This document shows, one piece after another, positions 1 through 8,665 of a DNA stretch of 64,000 nucleotides. The stretch is from Bacteroidaceae bacterium (GTDB lineage Bacteria; Bacteroidota; Bacteroidia; Bacteroidales; Bacteroidaceae), in the NCBI GenBank assembly GCA_017451645.1, contig JAFTNZ010000021.1, positions 1 to 64,000 on the forward strand, given 5' to 3'. The number at the start of each line of letters is the position of its first letter. Position 1 is the first letter of the stretch. Position numbers and translations under genes: made by a program. The notes under the pieces were generated by a model, which was given only the letters and a program-made list of their open reading frames with translations, was not told the DNA's origin and ran no database searches.

Positions 1-35
1 AGCAGAACCGATAATGTAGTCATCACTTTTCTCAT
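1..35 (-). CDS. 5' end of a gene running off the left edge
   Basis: An ATG on the minus strand at 35-33 opens a frame whose first codons read MRKVMTTLSVL before the window ends. A basic start followed by a hydrophobic stretch is what a signal peptide looks like, so the product may be exported. A perfect Bacteroidetes -7 box (CAAAGATA on the plus strand, 77-84) lies about 40 bases upstream. Only eleven codons are visible, so family and function cannot be judged. Confidence 0.5.
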   Translation of the reverse strand, partial: MRKVMTTLSVL

Positions 36-358
36 GGTTGTTTATTATTCTGAGTTAGTCTTATAGTAAAGTGCGACAAAGATATATAAAAATAGTCATC
101 ACACCCAGTTTATTTTATTCTATTATAAGTGTAGCTTCCTTTTTACATTTAAATCCACTTTTTATGGTGACAGAGTTTGAAGCGTCAAAGGTGGTAGTTC
201 CACTTTCTCGTCCATCCTCATTTGGAATGAGGATGTTTTGCGTATCAGCATCTGCGATGCGTTTTTATGCTTGATAGTGAGTATTACAACCGTTTGTATC
301 ATGTCCCCCTGCTTTTAAAGTGCAGGGGGACAGGTATAAATTCAGAAGGATAGAAAAG
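36..358. other. Intergenic stretch with promoter-like box and hairpins
   Basis: No convincing gene. It holds a -7-like box for the leftward gene (77-84, no good -33 partner seen), a 10-bp stem with a 3-base loop (213-222 with 226-235) followed on the plus strand by TTTTG, a small GCATC/GATGC hairpin near 250, and the strong terminator at 302-332. The short plus-strand reading frame at 71-274 has no family features and overlaps these signals. Confidence 0.5.
302..332 (-). terminator. Hairpin terminator after the lipoprotein gene
   Basis: Perfect 11-bp stem: TGTCCCCCTGC (302-312) pairs with GCAGGGGGACA (322-332) around a 9-base loop. It sits 27 bases past the stop of the 359-874 gene and probably ends the long minus-strand transcription unit. 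Confidence 0.7.
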
Positions 359-874
359 TTACAACTTCTTGACAATCTTCATGGAGAAGTCCTCTTGAGT
401 TACACCATTGAGGGTTATTTCTTCTATAGCATCGTACTCCCATTTTCCCTTCTTTTTTAATTCATGGCTGAATACAATGGTGTCACAATCTCCATTTCCC
501 CAGTTCAGCAGGATCTGTTCATCCTTATAGACTTTGTTACCAAAAAGTTCTCCGAAGTAGATTTGGGTACTGTCACGGTTTGTATATATTCCTCGGAAAT
601 GTGGCATGTAGAATCTTGTTGTTGGTTCTTGGCCAAATTCCAAAGAATCTTTTTCAAAGACGACTCCCCGCCATTCGGCTGTAATCTTCCAATCCTTCAT
701 TTGTTTCATCAGATTGTTGCCTGATTCATCTACCGGTTCGACACTTATTGTTACCGGTGAAAAATCAATTTCATATACTGGATCAGTTTCATCCTCATCA
801 CATGCTACGATGGTTGTCATCGCTAATGCAGCCAACATATATTGCATTCCTGTTGCAATAGTTTTCCTGTTCAT
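359..874 (-). CDS. Putative lipoprotein, unknown function
   Basis: A protein of about 171 residues with a lipoprotein signal peptide: basic start MNRKT, hydrophobic stretch, lipobox TIVAC followed by DEDE, which favours outer-membrane sorting. The mature part is rich in beta-prone and acidic residues and ends in basic KIVKKL. I do not recognise a domain. An alternative ATG lies two codons upstream (880). It is the last gene of the minus-strand run that begins near 9.06 kb and is followed by a strong hairpin, so it is probably co-expressed with the secreted proteins upstream. Confidence 0.75.
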   Translation of the reverse strand: MNRKTIATGMQYMLAALAMTTIVACDEDETDPVYEIDFSPVTISVEPVDESGNNLMKQMKDWKITAEWRGVVFEKDSLEFGQEPTTRFYMPHFRGIYTNRDSTQIYFGELFGNKVYKDEQILLNWGNGDCDTIVFSHELKKKGKWEYDAIEEITLNGVTQEDFSMKIVKKL

Positions 875-892
875 CTCCATAGTTTGTATTTG

Positions 893-1133
893 TTAGTTTT
901 CTATAATTTCAAAATTGTGTATCATCTTTCTTGAAACGTTAAATTTGTAAGTAGATAGAGTCCAATCCTCTGTCAGTGAGTACCATTCTCCATTATACAC
1001 ATTCCCCCATCCCCAATTCATTCCAATCATGTTGATGTTGGGAGACAGATTCCCAAGAGACTGTTTCTTCCAATGAATTGATGCAACCAATCAATATGGT
1101 AGGCAAAATAAATAAAAAAGATAGTTTCTTCAT
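893..1133 (-). pseudogene. Small lipoprotein gene with an apparent +1 frameshift
   Basis: From the ATG at 1133 the frame reads MKKLSFLFILPTILIGC, a textbook lipoprotein signal, then stops at 993 after 46 residues. A second frame overlaps it and continues (NVYNGEWYSLTEDW ...) to a stop at 893. The two join if one base is removed from the five-G run on the minus strand (plus-strand C at 1004-1008), giving a 79-residue lipoprotein that ends 18 bases before the next gene. This may be a sequencing error, a decayed gene or a slippage switch. No family is recognised. Confidence 0.45.
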
Positions 1134-1172
1134 GGTTTTTAATGTTAAAATTACTTTGATTTTGAATAAATT

Positions 1173-1228
1173 AAGAAGACAAGACGCTGCATTCCTCTGC
1201 TGAGGACTGTCTGCGCCTTTGTCTTCTT
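1173..1228. repeat. Inverted repeat between small genes
   Basis: AAGAAGACAA (1173-1182) pairs with TTGTCTTCTT (1219-1228); the loop contains further short pairings (GACGC/GCGCC region and CCTC/GAGG). It lies upstream of the small lipoprotein gene and could be a terminator or an RNA-processing site within the operon. Confidence 0.4.
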
Positions 1229-1257
1229 TCACCTACTGTGTAATAGATGTTTGTTTA

Positions 1258-1349
1258 TTATTCTTCCACTTCAAATTCTCCGTCAACATCTGCAAGAATT
1301 GGGATAGTCAGATTGTAACTCCATATTTGACTTGGAAATAGTCTTTCAT
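1258..1349 (-). pseudogene. Tiny ORF overlapping the ligase stop, possibly frameshifted
   Basis: The stop codon of the ligase-like gene (1348-1346) overlaps an ATG at 1349-1347 in the ATGA arrangement used for translational coupling. That ATG gives only MKDYFQVKYGVTI before a stop. A neighbouring frame then runs through LTIPILADVDGEFEVEE to a stop at 1258. Joined by a one-base shift they would make a peptide of about 30 residues with an acidic tail. This is suggestive only. I cannot exclude that it is non-coding. Confidence 0.25.
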
Positions 1350-2959
1350 GACCATTTTTTTTCTTTTAGTTTTTTGCCGTTTATTTCTCTTTTACGGGTT
1401 GGTATCATGTTGTCCCAAAGTTTAAGAAGTTTTTTTGCTTCTGCTTGTTCTCCTAATCGTTGGTGGCAAATTATCAGATTGTTAATGACGAGAGGAGAAG
1501 AGGTGTATTGCAATGCTTTTTTTAAGGCGAATTTCGCTTCTATATTTCTTTTCTGATGCATGAGTGCAATTCCGTAGATTCTCCAAAAACATTCTGATGT
1601 ACCGGCGTGGTGTTTGTTGCTTTCCAAGAGTTTCAAAGCTGCGGTCGAATTGGTCTTGCTGAGAATGAGTGCATTTTTGACCGTCCGCTGCACTTGATAA
1701 CGATTAAATATAGAATTTGGCTCCATTAGGATAAGTGAAATGGCAAATAGTATGGAAAAAAAACGTATGACAGTTGAATATTTTTGTTTTTCTTTTTCTT
1801 TGGCTGATGTTTGTGCCATAATGATTAGGACTACAAACATTAATGGTGGGGATTGTAGAACGAAATTGACTGAAGACATCCAGAATAGATTAACCATTAT
1901 AACCGTATTTACATAATCTTTTTGTTGGAGACTCCGATGTATGGTCAGTAATATGATAGACAGATAGAATACGGCAGAAAGAATGCCACCTTCAACGGCT
2001 TGTTCCAAATAGTCGTTGTAGCACATAAATATGTGACGGGCATTTTGCTTTTCCTCTTCAGTACCAATATCGGTCTGAAAATAGCTGGCTTGTCGCAGAT
2101 TATATTCTTTCTCAAAGAGACCATATCCATGTCCTATAAAAGGCTTTTGTTTGATAAGTGAAAAAGTCGTTTTCCAAATGAATGTACGGCCATTAGCAGA
2201 TGCTGCTTTCATACGATATAGCCCGAATGTGCCTCCAATCGCTAAAATAATAAGTAGCAATGTTGTATAGACAATTCGTTTTTTCGGCCATTTCTGTAAC
2301 AATTGTTTCCATTGGAAGTGGTGTCCACAAAGAATAACTGTGGAGATTATGAAAGCGATGTAAGCTGTGCGGCAGTTGATGAATAGAAGTGCTGCTATTT
2401 GAATCAGTAATGTTGTAGTTCCTATACCTTTTATATATAGCTTGTGTGCAGATAACATTCGTTCTATGGAGTAAGGTATGCAGAGAGCCATGAACATGGC
2501 TGTCATGTTAGGACTTTCCCATGATCCTGTAACAAGGAATAGGGTAGAGTGGCTTGTTATTATTCTTGTTTGTTGTAGGATGCATACGATGGCTTCGTAA
2601 CCCCCCAAGGCTATAAACAGATTATTGATGGCAGTGGTTGAACTTTCCCCTCGCATCATCCAAACTAATCCTTGAAAAAACATCCATAGGGCCAATAGAT
2701 AGTGTAGGCTGTATTGTTCGTTGGTCCCTAAAATTCCGTGTAAGATAATGAATATAATCCAACCAAAGAACAGCATCTCCAACATTGTGGAATGATGCCA
2801 TCCTTTGATTCTGATAACACGGTACAATCCCATTGTTAATGCCACCAAGCCTGCCACACAAAACACAAAATATTGCGTCATGGATGCATAATGAAACAGC
2901 CCAGTATTTACGAGCATCATACATCCCGTGAGATATAAAATAGTTTTGGTGGCAGACAT
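1346..2959 (-). CDS. O-antigen ligase/polymerase-like membrane protein with TPR tail
   Basis: 537 residues with about ten hydrophobic segments over residues 5-415, then a soluble tail of about 110 residues whose helical pairs (NIEAKFALKKALQY, GEQAEAKKLLKLW) look like tetratricopeptide repeats. The region around residue 275-300 (KPFIGHGYGLFEKEYN) matches the Wzy_C/O-antigen ligase signature, in which a lipid-linked glycan is transferred to an acceptor in the periplasm. The acceptor could be lipid A, a protein or another glycan; the sequence does not tell. It lies within a run of exported-protein genes rather than a polysaccharide cluster, which makes a protein-directed transferase a reasonable inference. 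It begins 11 bases after the upstream gene and its stop overlaps the tiny ORF at 1349. Confidence 0.75.
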   Translation of the reverse strand: MSATKTILYLTGCMMLVNTGLFHYASMTQYFVFCVAGLVALTMGLYRVIRIKGWHHSTMLEMLFFGWIIFIILHGILGTNEQYSLHYLLALWMFFQGLVWMMRGESSTTAINNLFIALGGYEAIVCILQQTRIITSHSTLFLVTGSWESPNMTAMFMALCIPYSIERMLSAHKLYIKGIGTTTLLIQIAALLFINCRTAYIAFIISTVILCGHHFQWKQLLQKWPKKRIVYTTLLLIILAIGGTFGLYRMKAASANGRTFIWKTTFSLIKQKPFIGHGYGLFEKEYNLRQASYFQTDIGTEEEKQNARHIFMCYNDYLEQAVEGGILSAVFYLSIILLTIHRSLQQKDYVNTVIMVNLFWMSSVNFVLQSPPLMFVVLIIMAQTSAKEKEKQKYSTVIRFFSILFAISLILMEPNSIFNRYQVQRTVKNALILSKTNSTAALKLLESNKHHAGTSECFWRIYGIALMHQKRNIEAKFALKKALQYTSSPLVINNLIICHQRLGEQAEAKKLLKLWDNMIPTRKREINGKKLKEKKWS

Positions 2960-2970
2960 GGTGATGTGGG

Positions 2971-3525
2971 CTATTTTTCTCTTATCATGATTACATCAGT
3001 AGGGACTGAGAATCCTAAGTTTTCAAATTTTAATTCTTTTTGTCTAGCCCCTTTCTTTTCATCTAAATACCAGTGAATGGAATCGTTGGATATAGAAACA
3101 ATATGTCCGCCCCCGATACCATTTCCTTTGTTGTGCATTCTTTGTTTGTCGTAAAAGATGGTTTTGATTTTGTCCCTTGTCAAATAGGATTCATCTTCAG
3201 GAAGAGAGTACATAAAGGCATCAATTCCGATGTTATATTTCTCTTCTTCATTGTTTTCACGTATCAAAGAGTCTGGATAAAGACCGATGCAATTGTCAAT
3301 CAGTGTATTGTGAATAGAAATGCTGTATCCACCCCATAAACGGTTGATTATAAGTGCTCTGGAAGTTGTTATAATAGGTTTGAGATTAATTCTGAATATC
3401 GTGTCATTATTTTGATATATCCATGTTCCGATGAAAGGAGTATAATCAATACTGACAGTCTTTTTCTGTGCCATGCACAATGTAGTACATAAGGCCATGA
3501 TTGTTATAAATGCGTTTTTTTTCAT
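2971..3525 (-). CDS. Small secreted protein, unknown
   Basis: 184 residues beginning with a signal peptide (MKKNAFITIMALCTTLCMAQ). The mature part has alternating polar and hydrophobic strands (FIGTWIYQNNDTIFRINL, IVSISNDSIHWYLDE) resembling a small beta-barrel, but I do not recognise a family. It is 11 bases downstream of the JAMM protein gene and 11 bases upstream of the ligase-like gene, so it is almost certainly in the same operon. Confidence 0.7.
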   Translation of the reverse strand: MKKNAFITIMALCTTLCMAQKKTVSIDYTPFIGTWIYQNNDTIFRINLKPIITTSRALIINRLWGGYSISIHNTLIDNCIGLYPDSLIRENNEEEKYNIGIDAFMYSLPEDESYLTRDKIKTIFYDKQRMHNKGNGIGGGHIVSISNDSIHWYLDEKKGARQKELKFENLGFSVPTDVIMIREK

Positions 3526-3536
3526 ATTTTTTATTA

Positions 3537-4724
3537 TTATTCGTCGCAGTCGTTATATTCTCTGATTTGATTTACAATACTTATTGGTCTAAGTCGTGAA
3601 ACACTTTGTAAAATGCCATTTTCATTAGAAGTGTAATCTATTTCATGTTCTGAATAGGAGAAGTTGAGGCCAGATCCCATTCTATCAAGTTCTTGAATTA
3701 GAATGTTTAACATTGTTTCGGAATTATTTGATAAACTTAGAAGATCATTTATGGTATTCTCGTTTTTACTATTTGCGTTACATTCTGATATGAACGTTTT
3801 AAATGCCGTTTCATCTCCTATTGTAATTAATAAAATACTACGATTGTCTATAATTCCGAAATTGTAGGAATTGATGTCAACATTTCCATTTGTATAATTA
3901 TCCATAATTACAGCAAAATCGGAGTAAGAAGGAACAGCCCCTCCTGTTGGATGTGTGTGGAAACGCTCCGTGATTTGCTCACCTTCAAGTCTTGAATTAA
4001 TGTCATTTCCATAATCAATACTTCCTGCTATATTATTGGATGGAGTAAAACTTTTGCCACTTTTTGTTTTCATCCATCCTTTTTCTGGGTAATTATTCCC
4101 AGGCCAGTGAGCACGTAAATCATTGACCATTTTTTCAACGCTGTCTTTAAAGGCTTGATTGTCATATAATGCTTTTGCCTTTTCACATGGATCTGTTATT
4201 CCACTTTGTCCTCCGATTACGATTGAACCACCATTAATGGGAGGAATGGAAATTGTCCCGTTATTGTTTCCATTATTGTTCCCATTCCCATTTCCATTGT
4301 TACCTCCTGATCCAGAATCGCTTCCACCTCCAGAATTATTCCCTCCGGAATTGCCTCCTCCACCATTACATTGGTGTCCCAGTGCAATGATGTATTCTAT
4401 TTGACATGTGAGGCATGTCTGTTTGGCACAGGTATGACTCGTCCCTTTTGTATAATCTTCCAAGCATGTCTTACAACTTTCCGTTGGGCACTCATGGTCA
4501 TCTTTGCAAATGTTTTGTGCTCCACAGGTCGTGCATGCCTCGATGCAAGGAATATCATCACAAGGAATATCTGACTCAAATTCCCCCCATTCATCTTGGC
4601 AGACAAATTCACTGGAACGCATTTGTGCAAACAATTGTGACATTGTTGTCAAAGCAATTTTGTCATTAATCATATTCGGAGCCAAATTTAGCAAGAATAT
4701 CAATATCATCCAAATTTTTTTCAT
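3537..4724 (-). CDS. Secreted JAMM/MPN-type metalloprotease with three CCHC modules
   Basis: 395 residues with an N-terminal export signal. Residues 64-119 form three modules on an exact 20-residue period, each C-x2-C-x9-H-x-C (C64/C67/H77/C79, C84/C87/H97/C99, C104/C107/H117/C119), which look like small zinc-binding knuckles. A Gly/Asn/Ser-rich linker follows (about 121-155). The C-terminal domain carries HTHPTGGAVPSYSD, the H-x-H-x7-S-x2-D signature of JAMM zinc isopeptidases (H256, H258, S266, D269). JAMM enzymes cleave isopeptide or peptide bonds, and bacterial ones also occur in RadC and toxin-like proteins. The start overlaps the upstream Sel1 gene by four bases, so the two are probably translationally coupled. 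The substrate is unknown. Confidence 0.75.
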   Translation of the reverse strand: MKKIWMILIFLLNLAPNMINDKIALTTMSQLFAQMRSSEFVCQDEWGEFESDIPCDDIPCIEACTTCGAQNICKDDHECPTESCKTCLEDYTKGTSHTCAKQTCLTCQIEYIIALGHQCNGGGGNSGGNNSGGGSDSGSGGNNGNGNGNNNGNNNGTISIPPINGGSIVIGGQSGITDPCEKAKALYDNQAFKDSVEKMVNDLRAHWPGNNYPEKGWMKTKSGKSFTPSNNIAGSIDYGNDINSRLEGEQITERFHTHPTGGAVPSYSDFAVIMDNYTNGNVDINSYNFGIIDNRSILLITIGDETAFKTFISECNANSKNENTINDLLSLSNNSETMLNILIQELDRMGSGLNFSYSEHEIDYTSNENGILQSVSRLRPISIVNQIREYNDCDE

Positions 4725-6124
4725 TGTTTGCCTCCTTTCTTGATTACAATGACTTGATAGGTTCGTTTTCCCGCAAAAGCCTTGACAATATAGACACCTT
4801 GTGAAAGATTAGGGGTCAGCACGAAGCGCTGTTCCCCTACAGCCACATCTCCCATATCTGTCATATAGACATTGCGTCCGGAATAGTCGTAGATGGCAAT
4901 CTGTACATTGCATGATTCTTGCAAAGTGAGAGCTAAATTGAGCTTGTCTGAAAATGGATTCGGATATGCCTTGACAACAGTATGCGCCTCTTTGTCCTCT
5001 GCAACAGTGGTTGTTCCTACCTTATGCAGGCTGATGTACATAGGGCGTTGTGGTTCCATGGTCTGAGGTGAAAACATACGTAAATTGCCTGTTAACGAAG
5101 AGGCAAAGGCTGATATTTTAGCTTCTGTAAATTCATACAGGACAGGAGCCGTAGGTGAATAATGGTCATAAGTTTTCATTTGTGTATTCTCAAAATGTAA
5201 AATCCCGTCTTTGAACGTTGCATTCAGTTGTACGGTATCTGTTTCTGTTTGCCATTCACCTTGTACACGTTCTCCGTCTGTTTGCAAAATCAATTGTAGT
5301 GGAGTCTCGCTGAGTATGTGTTGGCCGCTCCAGTCGTAAGTAACCAATATTCCTTGGTAAATACCAGCCAGATCAGAATCCTTCTGTACGGGCTTGATAC
5401 GAGCATAAACTGTAGGTACATTGATGGCATCAGATGTTTGCATTGGTCTTCCTTCCAAAGAATTTTCAGGAGTTTCAGCTTCCAACTCATTTGAGGCAAA
5501 AGCATATCCGAGCTTTTCGGCTTCAGTAAGCCAATAATTGGCTTCTGCAGCATTAGCTTCTACGCCATATCCGTTTCGATAGCATAATCCCAACATATAC
5601 ATGCAAGGAGAGTGTTCATTTCCTGCTCCTTTTACGAAATATGCAAATGCTTTTTGGTAATCTTGGGTACATCCTAATCCCTTATAAAGCATATAACCTG
5701 CATCATAAAGTGCTCCGATACCTCCAGCTTGCACTCCCTTCTCAAAATAATTATATGCTTTTATGAAATCTTGTTGGACTCCACCGTGAGCATAAAAATA
5801 CATCAAACCTAAATTTTGCCATGCACGTGCATATCCTGCTTCTCCAGCTCTGGTCAGCCAGTCAATGGCTTTGCTGCTGTCTGCTTGTACTTCATGGCCT
5901 TGTAGATACATCAGCCCCAGGCCGTTCATGGCCTTGGGATGCCCCAATGTTGCATATTTCTGAAATATTTGTAATGCTCCATTTCGGTTGATTCTTCCTC
6001 CCGAACCTGTGGCCCATGCAACAGCTTTACCAATCTCTTTATTTATTTCATCGTCAGGTTGATAAGCTCCTACGGATGTTGTATATAATACACATCCAAT
6101 GAAGAATAATAATTTGTATTTCAT
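4721..6124 (-). CDS. Sel1-repeat protein with T9SS-type C-terminal sorting tail
   Basis: 467 residues. A signal peptide (MKYKLLFFIGCVLYTTSVGA) is followed by about five Sel1-like repeats (residues 50-215; for example AMNGLGLMYLQG and AWQNLGLMYFYAHG), a beta-rich middle part (250-380), and a C-terminal domain starting KAYPNPFSDKLNL that matches the type A sorting signal of type IX secretion cargo. Sel1 repeats usually bind protein partners. The stop codon overlaps the start of the JAMM gene, suggesting that scaffold and protease are made together. If the genome lacks a type IX system, as many Bacteroides do, the tail must do something else. Confidence 0.8.
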   Translation of the reverse strand: MKYKLLFFIGCVLYTTSVGAYQPDDEINKEIGKAVAWATGSGGRINRNGALQIFQKYATLGHPKAMNGLGLMYLQGHEVQADSSKAIDWLTRAGEAGYARAWQNLGLMYFYAHGGVQQDFIKAYNYFEKGVQAGGIGALYDAGYMLYKGLGCTQDYQKAFAYFVKGAGNEHSPCMYMLGLCYRNGYGVEANAAEANYWLTEAEKLGYAFASNELEAETPENSLEGRPMQTSDAINVPTVYARIKPVQKDSDLAGIYQGILVTYDWSGQHILSETPLQLILQTDGERVQGEWQTETDTVQLNATFKDGILHFENTQMKTYDHYSPTAPVLYEFTEAKISAFASSLTGNLRMFSPQTMEPQRPMYISLHKVGTTTVAEDKEAHTVVKAYPNPFSDKLNLALTLQESCNVQIAIYDYSGRNVYMTDMGDVAVGEQRFVLTPNLSQGVYIVKAFAGKRTYQVIVIKKGGKQ

Positions 6125-6135
6125 TGTTGTAATAA

Positions 6136-6978
6136 TTACCAGTTAAAACTTCCTTTATATCCTTGCTTCTTTGCATAGTTTTTACGGTCAATAGAATAGA
6201 CACGGCGCATTTCCAATGGAGCATAATAGTCTATTGCTTTCCATGCTTCGCGTTTCTTCGCTTCATTGTTCCAGTAAAGGTCTGCGGCTTGCATAATTTT
6301 TAATCGATGTACGAAGATTTTTGCTACGGCAACAGTGCTGTCAAGGTCGTTGGTCATGCCTGCATCTTTCAATCGTTGCCAAAATATTTTTGTATCACGT
6401 GTAGCAATACGGGCATTTTTTGCGCGGAAATATATGTCTATTTGTTCGTTGTCTAATGTTTCTTGCAAGGCTTTCAGTTCTTCTCCCCACAAGCTGTTAT
6501 AGGAACGTTCGGCAACAGGCTTCAGGCGTATCATGTTTGTTACGATATCATTATATTGTGTATCTGTCAGGCCAAGGCCTTTACGGTTCAGAATGGCTGT
6601 ATAAAGATTGGGTAGTCCCATGTTCCAATAAGGAGCCATAACCCGACAGATAGTGTCTTCATACTCTTGATCAATCGAAGACTTTTTCTCATACCTATAA
6701 TTCAGATTGTCTTTTAGATAGATGTTACACATCTGTTTTCGTAATTCACGTTCGTAGATGAGTTGGTACAACCGTTTGGAATCTTCTGCTTCAGCATTCA
6801 TGTTGAAACTTTTGACGTTTTTGTACCATAATTCCTCTGCAATGAGGGCTGTACTCTTTGTCAGTTCTTCATTGTGGATTCGTAACAAGTTCTTTTCCTG
6901 CGGATTGAACTCTTTGTATTGGGCGTTTCCCAATACAGCCACTCCTAAAAAGGTGGCCATCAAAAAAACTTTTTTCAT
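6136..6978 (-). CDS. Secreted helical protein, unknown
   Basis: 280 residues with a clear signal peptide (MKKVFLMATFLGVAVLGNAQ). The rest is rich in charged and aromatic residues and predicted-helical stretches with no cysteine cluster or catalytic motif that I can identify. It starts 35 bases after the transglutaminase-like gene and ends 11 bases before the Sel1 gene, so it belongs to the same operon. No family is recognised. Confidence 0.7.
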   Translation of the reverse strand: MKKVFLMATFLGVAVLGNAQYKEFNPQEKNLLRIHNEELTKSTALIAEELWYKNVKSFNMNAEAEDSKRLYQLIYERELRKQMCNIYLKDNLNYRYEKKSSIDQEYEDTICRVMAPYWNMGLPNLYTAILNRKGLGLTDTQYNDIVTNMIRLKPVAERSYNSLWGEELKALQETLDNEQIDIYFRAKNARIATRDTKIFWQRLKDAGMTNDLDSTVAVAKIFVHRLKIMQAADLYWNNEAKKREAWKAIDYYAPLEMRRVYSIDRKNYAKKQGYKGSFNW

Positions 6979-7013
6979 TGATGTAATTTATTAATGTTAA
7001 TACTCGGTGGATA

Positions 7014-8570
7014 TTACCACCATTCTCTTAATCCTTGGTTATTTATAGTGAAAGGACGTTCTTTTTGTTCGCTGTATTCAGGAATGAGTCTCATCAAAGC
7101 ATTATCAGGTACATTATCAAAGACTAAGGGGGTAAAAGAGCCATCATCATTTTGAGTAGGTATCAATGTCTTTATAGCTTGCCATCTTCCATGTTGAATG
7201 TTCCAATAATAAAGAGTATATCTTTTTCCTGAACGGAATTGTAGGTATCCTTTTTGCTCTTTTATGGTGACTTTTCGTGTGTGCATCATGTTTGGGGCTA
7301 ATTCTTGTACACTACCGTCCATTCGTAATAATTGGGGAGGGGCTGCGGGGATTTTTTTTCCTTGGCTGTAGCAGATAGGTAGATAGACGACTCCACAACT
7401 CATTTGTTGAAAATTTGTCAATCCGTTCCGATTGTAGCTCCACCAGACTGGTTGCCATTTCCCTCCATTCAGAACGCATAGATAGGTTGCTTGATAGGAG
7501 TTGAATTTATGGGGTAGAGTTACTTGAATGTTTCCTACACGCCAATATTCTCCAGTGACATCTATCAGGTTTGGGCTTCGTAAAACACCTTCAGGAATAG
7601 ATTCTTCTTCCAAAATGGTAGCTGGAGTCTCATGTTGAATGGAGTAAGTTACTCGGAAAACTTTAGAAGGCTCACGTCGCATGAAAAACTCTGCTGGTGT
7701 GTCATCGCCCATAAAGAATGGTATGGTCTTTCCCGTTTCATCAAATGCGCATTGCCAAAAATGGCCATTGGTACTTGTACCCCAAAAAGGGGTGAAATCT
7801 ACACAGGATGCTATACCTTTGGAACGTAACATATAAACTCCCCAGTTTGCCATATCTTCACAGTATCCTTGACGCCGGAAAAGTATTTGACGGGCAGAAA
7901 GTACATGTTGTGGCTCTTTTTGGACTTCATGCTCAAAAATATCAGAAAACCATAATTTCAAGTCTTCACATAATGAAGTGCAAACTTGCCTGACAGTTTT
8001 GTTATGGCATTTATCCCATTGTGACGCAAACTCTTTCCTATATTCATTCCTCCAATTACTAAGTGGTTCATCCATGATACGATACGGCAGTAAGTATTCG
8101 CAAAATAGCGTGAAGGGTAATCGGGCAGACCATTTGTTTTCCCATAAAGAGAATGCATCATCAATATTATGAATTAGGTAATCAGCTTTGATCGTTTGTA
8201 AATCCCACGTGTAGGTTTTTACAGGAGATAGTTTTTGCTGTTTTGATAAGGTGTTGAATTCCGTCACAGCCTGTTCGTAGGTAGAATAATCAAATTCATT
8301 AAAAGATATATGTTGATGTGAGGTGTTTTCCCAATAATAACTTTGGCCACAATGAATAGGCATATTACTAATAAGAAAACATGCTGCCTGAAATTTTTTA
8401 GTATTTGTTATTTTGTAGTGTTTCAATACCTTTTCAAGTTCTGAGGCATTAATTCCAGCTTTATGAAGAGCTTCGTTGACATTTGTAGGATAATCATTTG
8501 CCACACTGGGGGTAGCAAATGTTAAAGATGCTGACAAGAGGATCTTGATTGTATAATTTTTTATATGCAT
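7014..8570 (-). CDS. Secreted transglutaminase-like protein
   Basis: 518 residues with a signal peptide (MHIKNYTIKILLSASLTFA). The central part contains FRRQGYCEDMANWGVYML and TNGHFWQ, the Cys and His boxes of the transglutaminase/peptide N-glycanase fold, with likely catalytic C237, H270 and D277. Bacterial members act as cysteine proteases or amide hydrolases, or crosslink Gln to Lys. The C-terminal part (330-518) is beta-rich and ends in NQGLREWW. It is the second gene of the operon, 95 bases after the DUF3244 gene. An isopeptide-forming fold next to an isopeptide-cleaving JAMM fold is noteworthy. Confidence 0.8.
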   Translation of the reverse strand: MHIKNYTIKILLSASLTFATPSVANDYPTNVNEALHKAGINASELEKVLKHYKITNTKKFQAACFLISNMPIHCGQSYYWENTSHQHISFNEFDYSTYEQAVTEFNTLSKQQKLSPVKTYTWDLQTIKADYLIHNIDDAFSLWENKWSARLPFTLFCEYLLPYRIMDEPLSNWRNEYRKEFASQWDKCHNKTVRQVCTSLCEDLKLWFSDIFEHEVQKEPQHVLSARQILFRRQGYCEDMANWGVYMLRSKGIASCVDFTPFWGTSTNGHFWQCAFDETGKTIPFFMGDDTPAEFFMRREPSKVFRVTYSIQHETPATILEEESIPEGVLRSPNLIDVTGEYWRVGNIQVTLPHKFNSYQATYLCVLNGGKWQPVWWSYNRNGLTNFQQMSCGVVYLPICYSQGKKIPAAPPQLLRMDGSVQELAPNMMHTRKVTIKEQKGYLQFRSGKRYTLYYWNIQHGRWQAIKTLIPTQNDDGSFTPLVFDNVPDNALMRLIPEYSEQKERPFTINNQGLREWW

Positions 8571-8665
8571 TTGGTTTGAAGTTTAATTGAGAAGGTGTAA
8601 GTGGTTTTGAACAGAGCCAAGAAACCACATTACATCCTTCAATTTGCAATCTCAAATATGTATTC

